This document shows positions 23,193 to 35,214 of a DNA stretch of 64,000 nt, piece by piece. The translations under genes and the position numbers were made by a program. Position 1 is the first letter of the stretch. Each line of letters opens with the position of its first letter. Source of the stretch: Saccharum officinarum (taxonomy: Eukaryota; Streptophyta; Magnoliopsida; Poales; Poaceae). The notes beneath the pieces were generated by a model. That model ran no database searches and had not been told where the DNA came from. It saw nothing but the letters and a program-made list of their open reading frames with translations. Location of the stretch: the NCBI GenBank assembly GCA_020631735.1, contig CM036231.1:6227831-6291830 (forward strand). Direction: 5' to 3'.

Positions 23193-25642
23193 TGAAAGGT
23201 CCGTATTTAGTTTTGGTAATTAAGTGACAACCTTAAGTGGACTAATTATGTTTATGTGAGATACACATGGAATTAGTCCACAAGTGATGGTATTATGAAG
23301 GAGCTCATTGCATATGAGACATGACATGGAGTCATGTGACCAAGGTGGCGAAGATCAAGATGAGGCTTGGCTTGATGGACCGGTTGCAAGTGTGAAGGGC
23401 AAGTCGGAGGCTTTGGAGCGATAGACAGCAGGACGGTGAAGCTTGAGCAAGACTTGGCGCCGATGGACCGACGCAACGGTGAAGAGCAAGTGAGGTCAAG
23501 ATTGATGGACCAACAAGGTTACATGATGATATGAAGTTGATCATATCATTTGTGATATGATTGGTGCATGTGTTGCATCAACGTCGGAGGAGATGGAGTG
23601 GAATGCACAAGGCAAAGGTATAACCTAGGGTATTTTCATTTCACCGGTCATAGGTGTGTAGAGAAGTTGATGGCCAGGTTTAAGATAGATGGCCGTACTA
23701 TTAAGAGGGGCAAACTTATTTGCATATCGGTCATATAGTGCCACTCGAGTGATCTAACTTTGCATCGTTGCTAGAATTGAGTGGCATGGCAAGTTGAGTG
23801 GCTAACTCCTTTAAAGAAAATGATTGTGAAAATGCTAACACACTTGCACAAAGTGGTGAACACTTATTGGTGTTGACACATTTACAAAGGAGGTAGAGTT
23901 TGAGCGGTAGAGATGGGTTTTCGTGGAGATGAAACGCTTATTTTCCATTGCGCCAAAGGATGGAACCGAAGGCGAAGTCACGGAGGTGATCGTCGCTAAT
24001 TTCCGAGCGTTAGACACTAGGTGTGGTGGCATTAGACGCCGGTGCCGCGTCTGGTGCTTTGCCATAGGTGGCACGCGTTGTTCTCTGTGCGATGAATGCT
24101 GGCCTTAGGAGCATCAGACGTTGGCATCAGCGTCTGATGGCTAACCCTAAGTGACGGCCGCTAAGGAAGCAGCGTCGGACGCGCCTATGTAGCTGCGACA
24201 GATGCAGTGCATCAGCGTTCGCTGCAGTCGACATCAGTGGCCTCAGTGATGTTAGATGGGATAGACGTGGAGCGTGTCTGATGCCCACTCGACGGACGTG
24301 TCTGTTGCACGGTTGAGCGGTTTTGGACCTTACTAGACCGCGTCTGGTGCGGCGTCAGACGCGCGGTCTCTGAGCGTCAGACGCGTCTGGTGGTATGGAA
24401 TCGACCGTTGGCGTTTGAACGGCTAGTGACACGTGTCGCCATCCTGAGCATCGGACGTTGGTGACCGCGTCTGTTGCAAAGGCGACAGACACGTCTGTTG
24501 CCCCCAAAAAACGGCTAGTGAAGGGGCAATAGCTATATTCATTCATAGGGGTTATAAATAGATGGTTGGCCGGCCTTGGGCGGTTTGCTGGGCACCCTTG
24601 GGACTTAGTGTCCATACTTTGGGAGTGCTAGGAGGGCCTCTAACTCACTTGTGCTTACAAGAGTGCGAATCGATTGCGAGTGAGTGTGATTCTAGTGCGT
24701 TGCATTGCGAGATTGCATCGAGTGGCACTAGATGTTCATGTTGCAAGTCGGTGGTGCTTGTTACTCTTGAAGGTTACCACCTCCTAGATGACTTGGTGGC
24801 TTGTAGCTCCATCGAAGCTCGCAAGAAGATTGTGTGAGGCTCTGGAGAAGCTTTGTGAGGAGGATTGTGCTCACCCCATGGGGATCACGAAGAGCAACTC
24901 TAGTGGAGCGTGTCATTGAGCTACCACACTTGATGGTGGGTTCTTGCGGTGCTCTTTGGGAGAGCTCGGTTGTGGATAACGATTAGCCGCCGAACCACGA
25001 AGTGTTGGTCGACACAACAGAAACGTAGCTTGGTGGCAACCAAGTGAACCTCGGGAGAAAATCACCGTGCCAACATTGTCTACTCTTCTCGGTGGTTTGC
25101 CTTCGTGCAACACAAGCTTGTATTTACTTTCATATATACTTGTGCTTGTGTAGTTGCTCTTGCGACTAGTTTGCTTGTGTAGCTTGCTAGTTATCTTCTT
25201 GCTTGTGTAGCTAGAAGTATACCCTTTGCGTGGCTAATTTAGTTTGTGTAACCTTGTTAGTCATATTGCTTATTTTGTGTAGCTAAGTAATTTGTGCTCT
25301 CTAATTTGGTATTGGTTGTCTTGTTATTGAGCATTGCTAGTGAGCCTCGCAGCTTTATGCTTTTGCTTACTAGAATTGTGTAGGAGCTCCCTAGTGCTTG
25401 AAGTACTAGTTGCATAGGTTTGTGTGACCTTACAAGTTAGAATTGTTTGGGTGGGCTCTTGCTAGGAAGGCAATCTTATTTGTTTGATTAGGATTTTTTG
25501 TAAGGTGTTAGAGTTATAGATAGAGGGGTGTAGTCATGGCTAGACCGATAGATTTAATTCCGCACTTATTTCGGTTACCCAACACAATTAAGTTTTAGAA
25601 AGGACTATTCACCCCCCTCTAGTCCACCATCTCGACCCTTCA
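23193..25642 (+). repeat. Solo LTR A (SIRE/Maximus-like copia family), plus strand
   Basis: 2450 bp, starting TGAAAGGTCC and ending CTCGACCCTTCA, flanked by the 5-bp duplication AAAAG (23188-23192 and 25643-25647). It sits inside the integrase/RT junction of the old copia element. It is homologous along its length to the LTRs of the element at 27703-36716. A TATAAATA box is at 24553-24560. The promoter-proximal array (24110-24490) shows CGTCTGRTG-like variants in place of the CGTCCGGTC of the other copies. The absence of internal sequence means LTR-LTR recombination has removed the rest. Confidence 0.9.
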
Positions 25643-27149
25643 AAAAGGAATGCCAAGAAATTGATTGGAATGCAGAAGGCATTTCATTTTCTGATCCACG
25701 TACTACAAAAACTGAACTACAAGTTCAAAGAATTATTGATTTGCAAAATATTGCAAACATTCTGTCAGACGCTTTCTCTGGTTATAAAGTTATTACAAAG
25801 TCCCTCCATCCTGCAAGGAATGTGCCTAAAAGAGTAGAGGTACCTAATAAAACCACTCACCCCTAAATTGGCAAAAGAGGGGGAGAAGCACTTCCAAGGG
25901 GCAAGATGTGATTGTTGGCGAGTAAAAGAAGGCTGAAAATGCAACTCAACCTTTGGTTGAAAGACACCTAGAGGACATACAATGTCCTGTGGATAAAAGT
26001 GATCCACAATCTAGCTCAGTTATGCGCATAAACACTGAGGCTAGAACATCAGAAGATCCTAGATCCATCGTTTCTGGAAGTCATGATGAATCTTTAAGGG
26101 TAGACAAAATTGCTATAAATTTCGTAGAAACTAGAGAGTCTTATAATCATAAGTCCATAATAGTCGACATTTATTTCTCTGAATAAATGGCAAATATCCT
26201 TCAAACTGATTCAGATCCTAAGTCTATGGCTGAGTGCAAGAAGCGCTCGGACTGGGATAGGTGGATGGTAGCAATTGAAACAGAGATTGCCTCGCCTTTA
26301 TAAAAGGGAAGTGTTTTCAGATGTAATGCTAACACCCCTTGGTATCTTTCCTATGGGATACAGATGGGTTTTCGTCCGTAAAAGAAATGAAAACAACGAA
26401 GTGGTGAGATATAAAGCAAGGCTTGTGGCACTAGGTTTTACGCAAAGGCATGTCGTTGATTTCAACGAAACTTATTCTCCGGTAACGAGTGGAATAACAT
26501 TCCGATACTTAATATCGTTGGTAGTACAAAAACGTCTATCTATGCAGTTGATGGGCATAGTGACCCCATATTTGTATAGGTCATTGGATTCTAATATATA
26601 TATGAAAGTTCCTGATAGAATCGGTATACCGAATCCTAAGGCAAATCGCAACATGTATTGCGTCAAGTTGTAGAAGTCATTATATGGCTTGAAACAGTAG
26701 AGACGAATGTGGTACAATCGGTTAAGTGAATTCCTGAAGTTGAAAGGATGCACAAATAATGATGACTGCCCATATGTCTTCATTAAAAAATCATCAACAT
26801 GATTTTGTATCATATCGGTGTACGTTGATAATCTTAATATCATTGGCAATGAACCAGATATTATTGAAGCACATCATCATTTAAAGACGGAGTTTGAAAT
26901 GAAAGATTTGGGTCAAACCAAATTCTGCTTGGGTTTTCAACTTGAGAATTTACGTTCTGGTATATTTGTGTACCAAGTTGTTTATGTCTAGAAAGTATTG
27001 AAAAAATTCAATGTGGACAAGTTATATCCAACAAAAAACCCTAATGGTAGTAAGATCCTTAAACCCCGATGGTAGTAAGATCCTTAGATATTGAGAAGAA
27101 TCCCTTTAGACCACGGGAAGAAGGAGAAGAGATACTGGAACCACATGTC
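25643..27149 (+). pseudogene. copia reverse transcriptase remnant, first part
   Basis: After the solo LTR the old polyprotein resumes (KECQEIDWNAEGISFSDPRT). RT motifs are visible: GYRWVFVRKRN and VRYKARLVALGFTQR (26340-26450), [17 protein letters not shown] (about 26673-26700), and the catalytic box reads YVDN instead of YVDD near 26820-26831. Many stops and shifts are present. A ~30-bp local duplication ('atggtagtaagatcctta', twice) lies at 27042-27090. The sequence is interrupted at 27149 by a second insertion and continues at 38098. Confidence 0.8.
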
Positions 27150-27702
27150 TGAAAGGTCTTGATGGCTAGAGGGGGGTGAATAGACTTTTAAAATTTTCTA
27201 CAAAGACAAGCTAAACAAGTTTATCAATATAACAAATAGCGAGATGCGTGTTTTGCTTAGCCTACGGGGTGTTTGCAAGCCACCTAACCGATTCACAATT
27301 CTAGTATTTGCACTCAACCGCACAAGTCAAACCGAGAAGGTAACTACAACTACAACTAGCAAGCTACACAAAAGAACTACTCTAGCAAAGCTAACTAGCT
27401 AGCAAAGATAACTAAGAAATTAATGCGGAGTTGAGTTAGGAGAGTTTCACCGAGGGGCGAAGTATTGAGCCAACCAATATGATCAACAATGAATACCAAG
27501 ATAACCGAACACCGGGATCAATCAATCACAATATGAATGTGATGACACGAAGATTTATCCCGAGGTTCACGTGTTTGCCGGCACGCTAGTCCCTGTTATG
27601 TCCCTCTTCACCACGTGGTTCGGTGGCTAATCGGTCTCCCACCGAGCCTCTCAAAAGGCGCCACAAGAACCTACCAAATGGCAAAAGGTTGCAATGACAC
27701 GA
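27150..27702 (-). repeat. Solo LTR B, minus strand, first part
   Basis: It reads TGAAAGGTCTTGATGGCTAG on the plus strand, the reverse complement of the LTR-family 3' end. It is preceded by ATGTC (27145-27149), and the far end at 38097 is followed by ATGTC (38098-38102). The LTR is split at 27702 by the gag-only element. Joined, the two parts make about 1.9 kb. Confidence 0.85.
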
Positions 27703-30244
27703 TGAAAGGTCCTTGTTTGGTTTTGGTAATTGAGTGACAACTTAGGTGGACTAATATGTGGTTATGTGAGATACACAGGAGATTAGTCCACATGTGATGG
27801 TGTCATGAAGGAGCTCATTGCATATGAGACATGACATGGAGTCATGTGACCAAGATGGAGAAGATCAAGATGAGGCTTGGCTCGAAGGACCGGTTGTGAA
27901 GGTAAAGGGCAAGTTGAGGCTTCGAAGCGAAGGACCATGCGATGGTGAAGCTTGGGCAAGACTTGGCGCCGACGGACCAATGCAACGGTGAAGAGCAAGT
28001 GAGGTCAAGATCGATGAACCAATACGGTCATGTGATGATATGAAGTGAATCATATCATTTGGTGATTGGTTGGTGCATGTGTTGCATCAATGTCGGAGGA
28101 GATGGAGTGGAATGCGCAAGGCTAAGGTATAACCTAGGGCATTTCCATTTCACCGGTCATAGGTGTGTAGAGAAGTTTATGACCGGGTTTAGGATAGATG
28201 GCCGTACTATCAAGAGGGGCAAACTTGTTTGCATATCGGTCATCTAGTGCCACTTGAGCGATCTAACTGTGCATATGTGTTAGGATCGAGTGGCGAGGCA
28301 AGTTGAGTGCCTAATTCCTTCGAAAATGATAATGAAAATGCTAACACACGTGCACAAGGTGGTGATCACTTGTTGGTGTTGGCACATTTGCGAAGGCGAT
28401 GAAGTTTGAGCGGTAGAGAGGGTTTGGGTCTCTCTCTCCCTCCCGCCGAGCTTGTGAGCGCGGGATTCAGGCGTTTTCGAGAAGTTGAAAAGCCTATTTT
28501 CCACTACGCCGGAAGTCGGAAAAGAAACGGAGGCGAACGGAGGTCACAGAGGTGACCGGACGCTGCACCGGACGCGGTCATGGTATGACCGGACGCGTCC
28601 GGTCAGTACTGCGCAGACACGGGTGTTAGGGTTTGTAACCGGCGCGTCCGGTCACTCGCGGGACCGGCGCGTCCGGTCAGTCGCCCAGAGGGAACTGCGG
28701 TTCACGAGGATGATCGGACGCGAGGCGCGTCCGGTCACACATGATCGGACGCGTCCGATCGTTGAAGGTGCTTACTGGACTCTAACCGGACGCGGGCACT
28801 GTCGCGTCCGGTCGTTGCAAAGTGCGTGTCCGGTCATGTCGTTGCGCGCGCGATGCCATGCGATCGGCGCGTCCGGTCGTTGCCAGGGGCACGTCCGGTC
28901 TTTGCTTCGCGGGCGCGCGGGTCAGTGCGATCGGCGCGTCCGGTCGTTCGAAGCGGCGCGTCCGGTCTTTTGACGGGCGCGTCCGGTCGTTGCCTGGGGC
29001 GTGTCCGGTCGTTGGTTTGACCGTTGGGGTCAGTGACCGTTGGAGGATCGGACGCGGTTGAGCGCGTCCGGTCAGTTACGACCGGCGCGTCCGGTCGTCC
29101 CGAAAAAGGACCCAGTGAAGGGGTAACAGCTCTATTTGACCGTGGGGTTATAAATAGATGCCTTGGCCGGCCGTGGCCGGTAGCTGAGCACACTTTAGCC
29201 TTGGTGGCTTGTGTGGTAGTGCTTGGGAGCCCTCTAACTCACTCATGCTTGATAGTGTTCATCGGATCGAGTGAGAGAGCGATTTTAGTGCGATTGCATC
29301 GTGAGGTTGCATCGAGTGGCACTAGGTGATCGTGTTGCAAGCCGGTAGTGCTTGTTACTCTTGGAGGTTGCCACCTCCTAGACGGCTTGGTGGCTTGTGG
29401 CTCTGTCGAAGCTCGCAAGAAGATTGTGCGAGGCTCCGGAGAATCTTTGTGAGGGGGATTGTGCTCACCCCGCGGGGATCACGAAGAGCAACTCTAGTTG
29501 AGCGTGTCATTGAGTTACCTCACTTGAGAGTGGTGTCTTGCGGTGCCTTGCGGGGCGTACCTTGAGGGGCAAGTGACTTGAGGGTCACACCGAGGAACCA
29601 TCTAAGTGTTGGTCGACACAACGGGGACGTAGCTTGGTGGCAACCAAGTGAACCTCGGGAAAAAATCACCGTGTCAACTTTGTCTACTCTTCTCGGTGGT
29701 TTGCATTCATGCAACACAAGCTTGTATTTACTTTCATATATACTTGTGCTTGTGTAGTTGCTCTCGTAACTAGTTTGCTTGTGTAGCTTGCTAGTTATCT
29801 TCTTGCTTGTGTAGCTAGAAGCTCCCGCTTGCGTGAATAATTTGGTTTATGTAACCTTGTTAGTCACATTGCTTAGTTTGTGTAGCTAAGTGATTTGCGC
29901 TCTCTAATTTGTCATTAGTTGCCTTGTTATTGAGCATTGCTAGTGAGCTTAGGCTTTGTGCGCTTTGCTTACTAGAATTGTGTAGGAGCTCCTTCTTGCT
30001 TGCAAAGTACTAGTGCATAGGTTTGTGTGACCTTGCTCAAGAATTAAATAGGAGAGCTCTTGCTAAGGAAAGCATCTTAGTTGCTTAATTAGGATCTTTG
30101 TGAGGTGCTTGTGAACTTAGTTAGAGGGGTGTAGTCTTGGCTAGACCGATAAGTTTAATTCCGCATTTGTTTTGGTTAGCCAACTCGTTTAAGTTTTAGA
30201 AAGGACTATTCACACCCCCTCTAGTCCGCCATCTCGACCCTACA
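27703..30244 (+). repeat. 5' LTR of the gag-only element
   Basis: 2542 bp, TGAAAGGTCC...CGACCCTACA. It holds an array of about fourteen GTCCGGTC motifs at 28555-29100, directly upstream of TATAAATA at 29149-29156, which is the likely promoter. The open frames at 28485-29193 are by-products of this repeat. Confidence 0.9.
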
Positions 30245-30246
30245 AG

Positions 30247-30259
30247 TGGTATTAGAGCC
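30247..30259 (+). other. Primer-binding site of the gag-only element
   Basis: TGGTATTAGAGCC begins two bases after the LTR. It matches the initiator-Met-tRNA complementary site (TGGTATCAGAGC) with one change, as in most plant copia elements. Confidence 0.85.
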
Positions 30260-30295
30260 GGGTCTCTCATTTGTGGTCTTCACCGACCCGAGAGG

Positions 30296-32287
30296 ATGGC
30301 GGCTTATGGGCTAGATGTTGAGTGTCCACATATTTTTGATGGCACACACTTTGCACGGTGGAGAAATTGGATGACATGCAATTTTAAGTTTATTTCTCCT
30401 CAATTGTAGTGGATCGTAGATGTGGGCTTTTCCTTTGCAATTGATAAAAAGAATGCAACTCAAGCGCAAAGTAAATGCCTACATCTCGATATCCAAGCTA
30501 CTAATGTTTTCTATCGATCTTTGGATAGTAGCATACTTTGTGAGATCATAGACTTCGAGTCCGCCCATGAAATTTGGGTGTTTCTAAATGAGAAATATGG
30601 GGTGATTTCCAATGATGATGAGCCCAAGGAAGAGGCGCATGAGGATGTTGAGCATGACCACAACAACATGGTTGTGGAGGATTGCTCCACCTCACAGTCA
30701 AGTGATGACAAAGATGATCATATCACAAGATCACTTGACAAGAAGAATGATAATGCCACAAGTGATGCAAGCAATGATTCTACTCCATGCACACTTGATG
30801 GTGAAGATGATGGCTATGAGAGTGATGCTTCAACAAGCTCTTCAACATCACCACATTGTTCCATGTCACATGGTGACACTAAGGTATCTATTGGTGGTTT
30901 TGTTGTTGATTGTGATGGTCCAAATTTTGAGCTTCTATATAAACTCTCAAAGGCCCTAAGAAATGAGATGGCAAAAACAAGGAAATTGAAAAATGAAAAC
31001 TCATTTCTAAAAACCACATGTGAACAACAAAAGCATCTACTTTATGTTGCTACTTGTTCACATGAGGAGCTAAAATTGGCTCATGAGGAACTTAGTGTTG
31101 CTCATGATAACTTGGCACAAGAACATGCTTTACTCACTAAGAAGCCTTCTAATGAAGAAATCAAATCTAGTGAGAGCTCATCATTTGGGTCAAATGATCA
31201 ATCACATATTACTAACCCTTGTGATGTAGGCAAGAAGCATGTATCCACCTTTTGTGATGATTTATTAGATATGCCATGTTCTTCACAATTAAATGCTTGT
31301 TTTACTTCTATGTCTTGTGAGACTAACCTTTTGAAGGAGAACAATGAGCTTAAAAGTGAAGTGAAGAATTTGAGCAACAAGTTAGAGAAGTGCTACAACT
31401 CAAAAGTCACCTTTGAGCACATGATGAAGACTCAAAGAAACGTTGGTGACAAAAGTGGCCTTGGCTTCAAGAAGAAAATGACAAGGGGCGAAAGAAAGCA
31501 AGAAAAGAGGATGAAGAGGCTACTCCAAAAGAAGCTCTCGCATTCCATGTGCTATCGATGCCATGAAGTGGGACATCTTGCTAATGGATGCCCAAACATT
31601 GAGAAGCTCAAGAAGATGAAGGAAGAAGAGAGGCTCAAGCATGTCAAGTGCTTCAAGTGCCACACTTGGGGTCATCTCACCTCAATGTGCCCAACCAAGC
31701 AATTGGTGAAGCAACAAGTAAAGCCTCAACCAAAGCCACTAGTTGAGCAAGAGAAGACACCCCAAGAGCAAATCAAGATCAACCATGAAGATGATGGTGA
31801 CTTGATGAAGAAGAAGAAAACAAGAAGGGGTGGAAGAGCAAGACATCCAATGCAAATTCAAGATGTCAAGATGATGAGCAAGAATCAAGATGAGAAGAAA
31901 GTACATGCTCACATCAAGTGCTTCAAATGTGGAGACATAGGACACTTCGCCTCGGGGTGTCCTACCAAGCTTGAGAAGAAGGCTCAAGCAACTCATGAGA
32001 GGCAAGGGAATGAAGAGCATCATATGAGCAAAGAAGAAAAGGCTCAATAAAAGAGAAGATGCTACTCATGCCGGGAAAGGGGACACATGGCACATTCATG
32101 TCCCCTAGGTAACACTTCTAAGCATATTTTAATTGATGATACTAATGTGCTTAGAAAGGATATAAATGGTACCTCTATGGTTGCTATTGCAAAACATCCC
32201 GCTACTCATACTAAGGCAATGCCTAAGTATGTTGCACCTAACTTGAGAGGACCCAAACTTGTTTGGGTACCATCAAAAAGTGGATGA
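30296..32287 (+). pseudogene. Gag with four CCHC zinc knuckles, two in-frame stops
   Basis: The single frame runs from ATG 30296 to the stop at 32285-32287 (663 codons), with in-frame TAG at 30407-30409 and TAA at 32048-32050. The N-terminal part resembles copia Gag (HIFDGTHFARWRNWM). It is followed by an acidic, Ser/Asp/His-rich linker (about 30620-30870), a Leu/Glu-rich coiled-coil-like region (about 30930-31420) and a basic stretch. The CCHC knuckles are at 31550-31591, 31649-31690, 31919-31960 and 32060-32101; the last lies after the TAA stop. The C-terminal PKYVAPNLRGPKLVWVP tail is usual for this grass Gag type. If translated from a downstream start, most of the protein (30422-32050, 542 codons) is intact, so residual function cannot be excluded. 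Confidence 0.85.
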
Positions 32288-35214
32288 ATGTGTGTAGGTA
32301 CCATGGCATTGGAGGCTTGACTCAAATTGATTTCATATTTATCATTATATGTTGACTCAAGTATTGAAGCTTATTGCAATTCTATCCCAATGCCAAGTCA
32401 AAATGAGTGAAGTCCAAAGTACTACAACATACAAGTGTCATGATCAAGTTGTGGATGATTTATTGGAATTATTTGATGGCTTGCAAATGTTCAAGTTGAA
32501 AGCTTGCTATGAATAATCATGAGCTAACCAAGGTATATCTCTTGTTGATTATTTCATTTGGGTGCATATGAGTTGATTGAATTGGATAAATGTGCAATGT
32601 TGCTTGCGATGAGATGATTGAATGGATTAAAAGCTTAGTGATCAAGTTTGGATTGGTTTGTGTTGGATAAATTCATAAGATGACATTTAGTAAGTGGATT
32701 GGATGGATATATGTCTTGTGAAAGTATTCAAACAAGTTAGTTTCAAGTTTGATTCATATTTGATGAAGTATTGCTCAATGTATTGAAATCTGTCCAAAAT
32801 TTAAAATCTGAGCTAGCAGTGATCTTAGCCATGTTTGAGTGAACAAATCTATTTGGATTGGCTTGAAATTTGGTATACATGCTCTACACTTATGAAAGAA
32901 GATGCTGTAGAAATTTCATGATAAGTGGATAAGAGATGCTTCGGTTTTGGAGTGCATCTTGTCAGCGATAATGCAACAGTTTTCAGCATGTAGCAGTTGT
33001 GGAAGATTTGAAATCTAGTAGCAATCTAGAATCAAAAGAAGTTCAAATTTTTACAGTTGCTAGATGACTTAGTGAAGCACATCTCCACCAAATTTCATGG
33101 CATTTAGATCCGTACATTGTGAGATATGAATTATTATTTGAAGGGTACAAAATCTGCCAGAAAAGTGACAATCATTGGATTAATCTAGAGTCACTTTATT
33201 TGAAAGGTCCTCAAGTTGGAAACTTGTTTATAAGTGGTCGAGGTACCTAAGTTTGGTTTTGGATTGATCTAGAAGCATGAAAAGCAATGAGTACAAGAAC
33301 ATTTGATTATGGAATGTACTTGGTGTACTTATTTGGTACTCAATTTGAAGATCAAGATCAAACTTAAGATGAAGATGAAGTTTAAGTTCTAGTGATGATT
33401 AGAGATCATTTGGTAGAAAGAAAAGGACTTAAACAAGTAGAAAGAGTTGGACTCAAATGTAGATTCAAGGATTATTCATCAAGATTGAGTTCATCATTTG
33501 GATCAATCAAACTATATCATTTCAAGTGAGTATCAAAAGTGGTTCTTTGGAGAAAGGTCACTTCTCCCTAGTGAGGGGCTTGCCGCCGTGTGTAGGTGAA
33601 ACCAAGTTTGGGACTTGGAAGGCTAACATGGAAGTGGTGATCCGAGGAACTTGTGATGCTTAGTTGAAGCAATCAAAAGGATTGATCTAAAGAGCAAACA
33701 ACACCCAAAAGAGAGTTAGTCATTGCAATTCAATTAATATTCTAAGTGATTCTCTCATGCAAGCAAAGATGATATAATGAAGCAAGCCAACCACAACAAG
33801 AAAGTGCACTTGATCATAAGTGGTTTTCATTTCATATGGGTGAAGAATGGATTTATCTATGATAATTGGTCTTCACCAATCTTATAAATTAGACTTCACA
33901 TTGCTATTGGAGTAATGAATTGGAATCTATGTGACTATCCTCTACTCCAACATAGCAAAGGTATCATTGAAATGTGCATGATCATTTCATTCCTTACTAG
34001 TATGCGGTTAGTGCATATAGTACATGCTTATTAGGATCATGCATGACAAATGAAAATTTTAGACTCATTGCCTACCACTATTGATTGATTGTCTAAATGA
34101 TCTAGTGGTATGAGTATGAATTTGTTCATGAGCTAGTGAACCTAAGTACTTGATCTAGTTTGGATTGCTAACAAGTGACAAGTACAACATTGGCAAGATA
34201 ACCCTTAGCATGAGGTGTAAAGAAGCCTGTCATTGGATCAAACCGGACTTGGAATCTTAGGCAAATCAACTTAGTTCAAGTCATATAAGAAGCTCATGAC
34301 AATGATAAGAGTACACGCACAAGACAACAATGAAAATGGATATCTAGTTTGTTTCAAGTGGTATCTAGACTCAAATTGATCTTCCAAGTGGTATGTACAA
34401 GTGGTGTCTAGATAATGATCTACAAGTGATATCTTACAAATGGTACTCATGAAGATAGCAAATGTTCAAGAAGTGAATATTATTGCCAAATCCTTCAAAG
34501 TGGATCCATACTAGAAAATTCTTTCAAATGGTATCACATTCCTACTCATGGTATCTTCACGTGGTATCATTCATGCGAGACGATGGTTTCACAAGTGATC
34601 CTCAACTTTAAGTGATCAAATCAAGCAATGCTACCCTCATCTTCAAGTGATATCTCAAGTGAATGACACATGCTATGACATAGGGGAGAAGCCCCACCGA
34701 TTGGTATCAAGGTCAAAGATCCTATGTGGAATCTCAAGAGCAACCATAAAGTTTGTCATTCCAACATATGTGGTAATGTCCATCAAAAATGCAATATTCA
34801 AGTCTCAAACATCTACCCTAATGCAAGCTTTTGTATCAATTGAGAAGAACACCTTTTGTGGAAATTGATGACAAAGGGGGAGAAGTTGGACAAAGATATG
34901 AAAGAGATTGGAAAGATTGGACATGGACATGGACAAAGAGGGAGTAACATTGAAGAATAAAAGGGGATCAAACATTCTTGGACAAAGAAAGCACACAAGT
35001 AGGGGGAGCAAGCTCATGAACTTTGATTGATTACATTTGATATGTGCATAATTCATGTGCTTGCTTGCATTGCATAAGTTCTTAAATTCAATATGCTTGC
35101 TTGTGTGGTGTATGCTAGTTATAGAACTTGAATGATGATTTGATATCTAGCATGCATAGAATGTTAGCTAGACTTGTGATTATCATGCAAAAACTAGAAC
35201 CATGCTTATAATGT
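32288..35214 (+). other. Non-coding interior of the gag-only element
   Basis: AT-rich, with no ORF of note and no pol motifs. It carries purine-rich runs near the end (34866-34883 and about 35001-35010) like those before SIRE-type 3' LTRs. Short 'caagtggtatc' units recur between 34350 and 34660. The region ends in a deletion junction that fuses it to the middle of the 3' LTR. Confidence 0.7.

Noticed and set aside
28555..29100. Regularly recurring motif, CRISPR-like at first sight
   Set aside because: Plant nuclear LTR; the repeats are short and unevenly spaced, the spacers are themselves similar, and no cas genes are present.
28485..29193. Several open frames on both strands rich in Arg/Ser/Gly (for example 28822-29061), repeated at 35295-35666
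   Set aside because: They arise from translating the CGCGTCCGGTC array of the LTR in different frames. Every frame looks alike and no protein family fits.
34647..35056. Possible env-like or extra ORF in the interior of the gag-only element
   Set aside because: Frames are under 85 codons on both strands and AT-driven, with no hydrophobic or conserved pattern.
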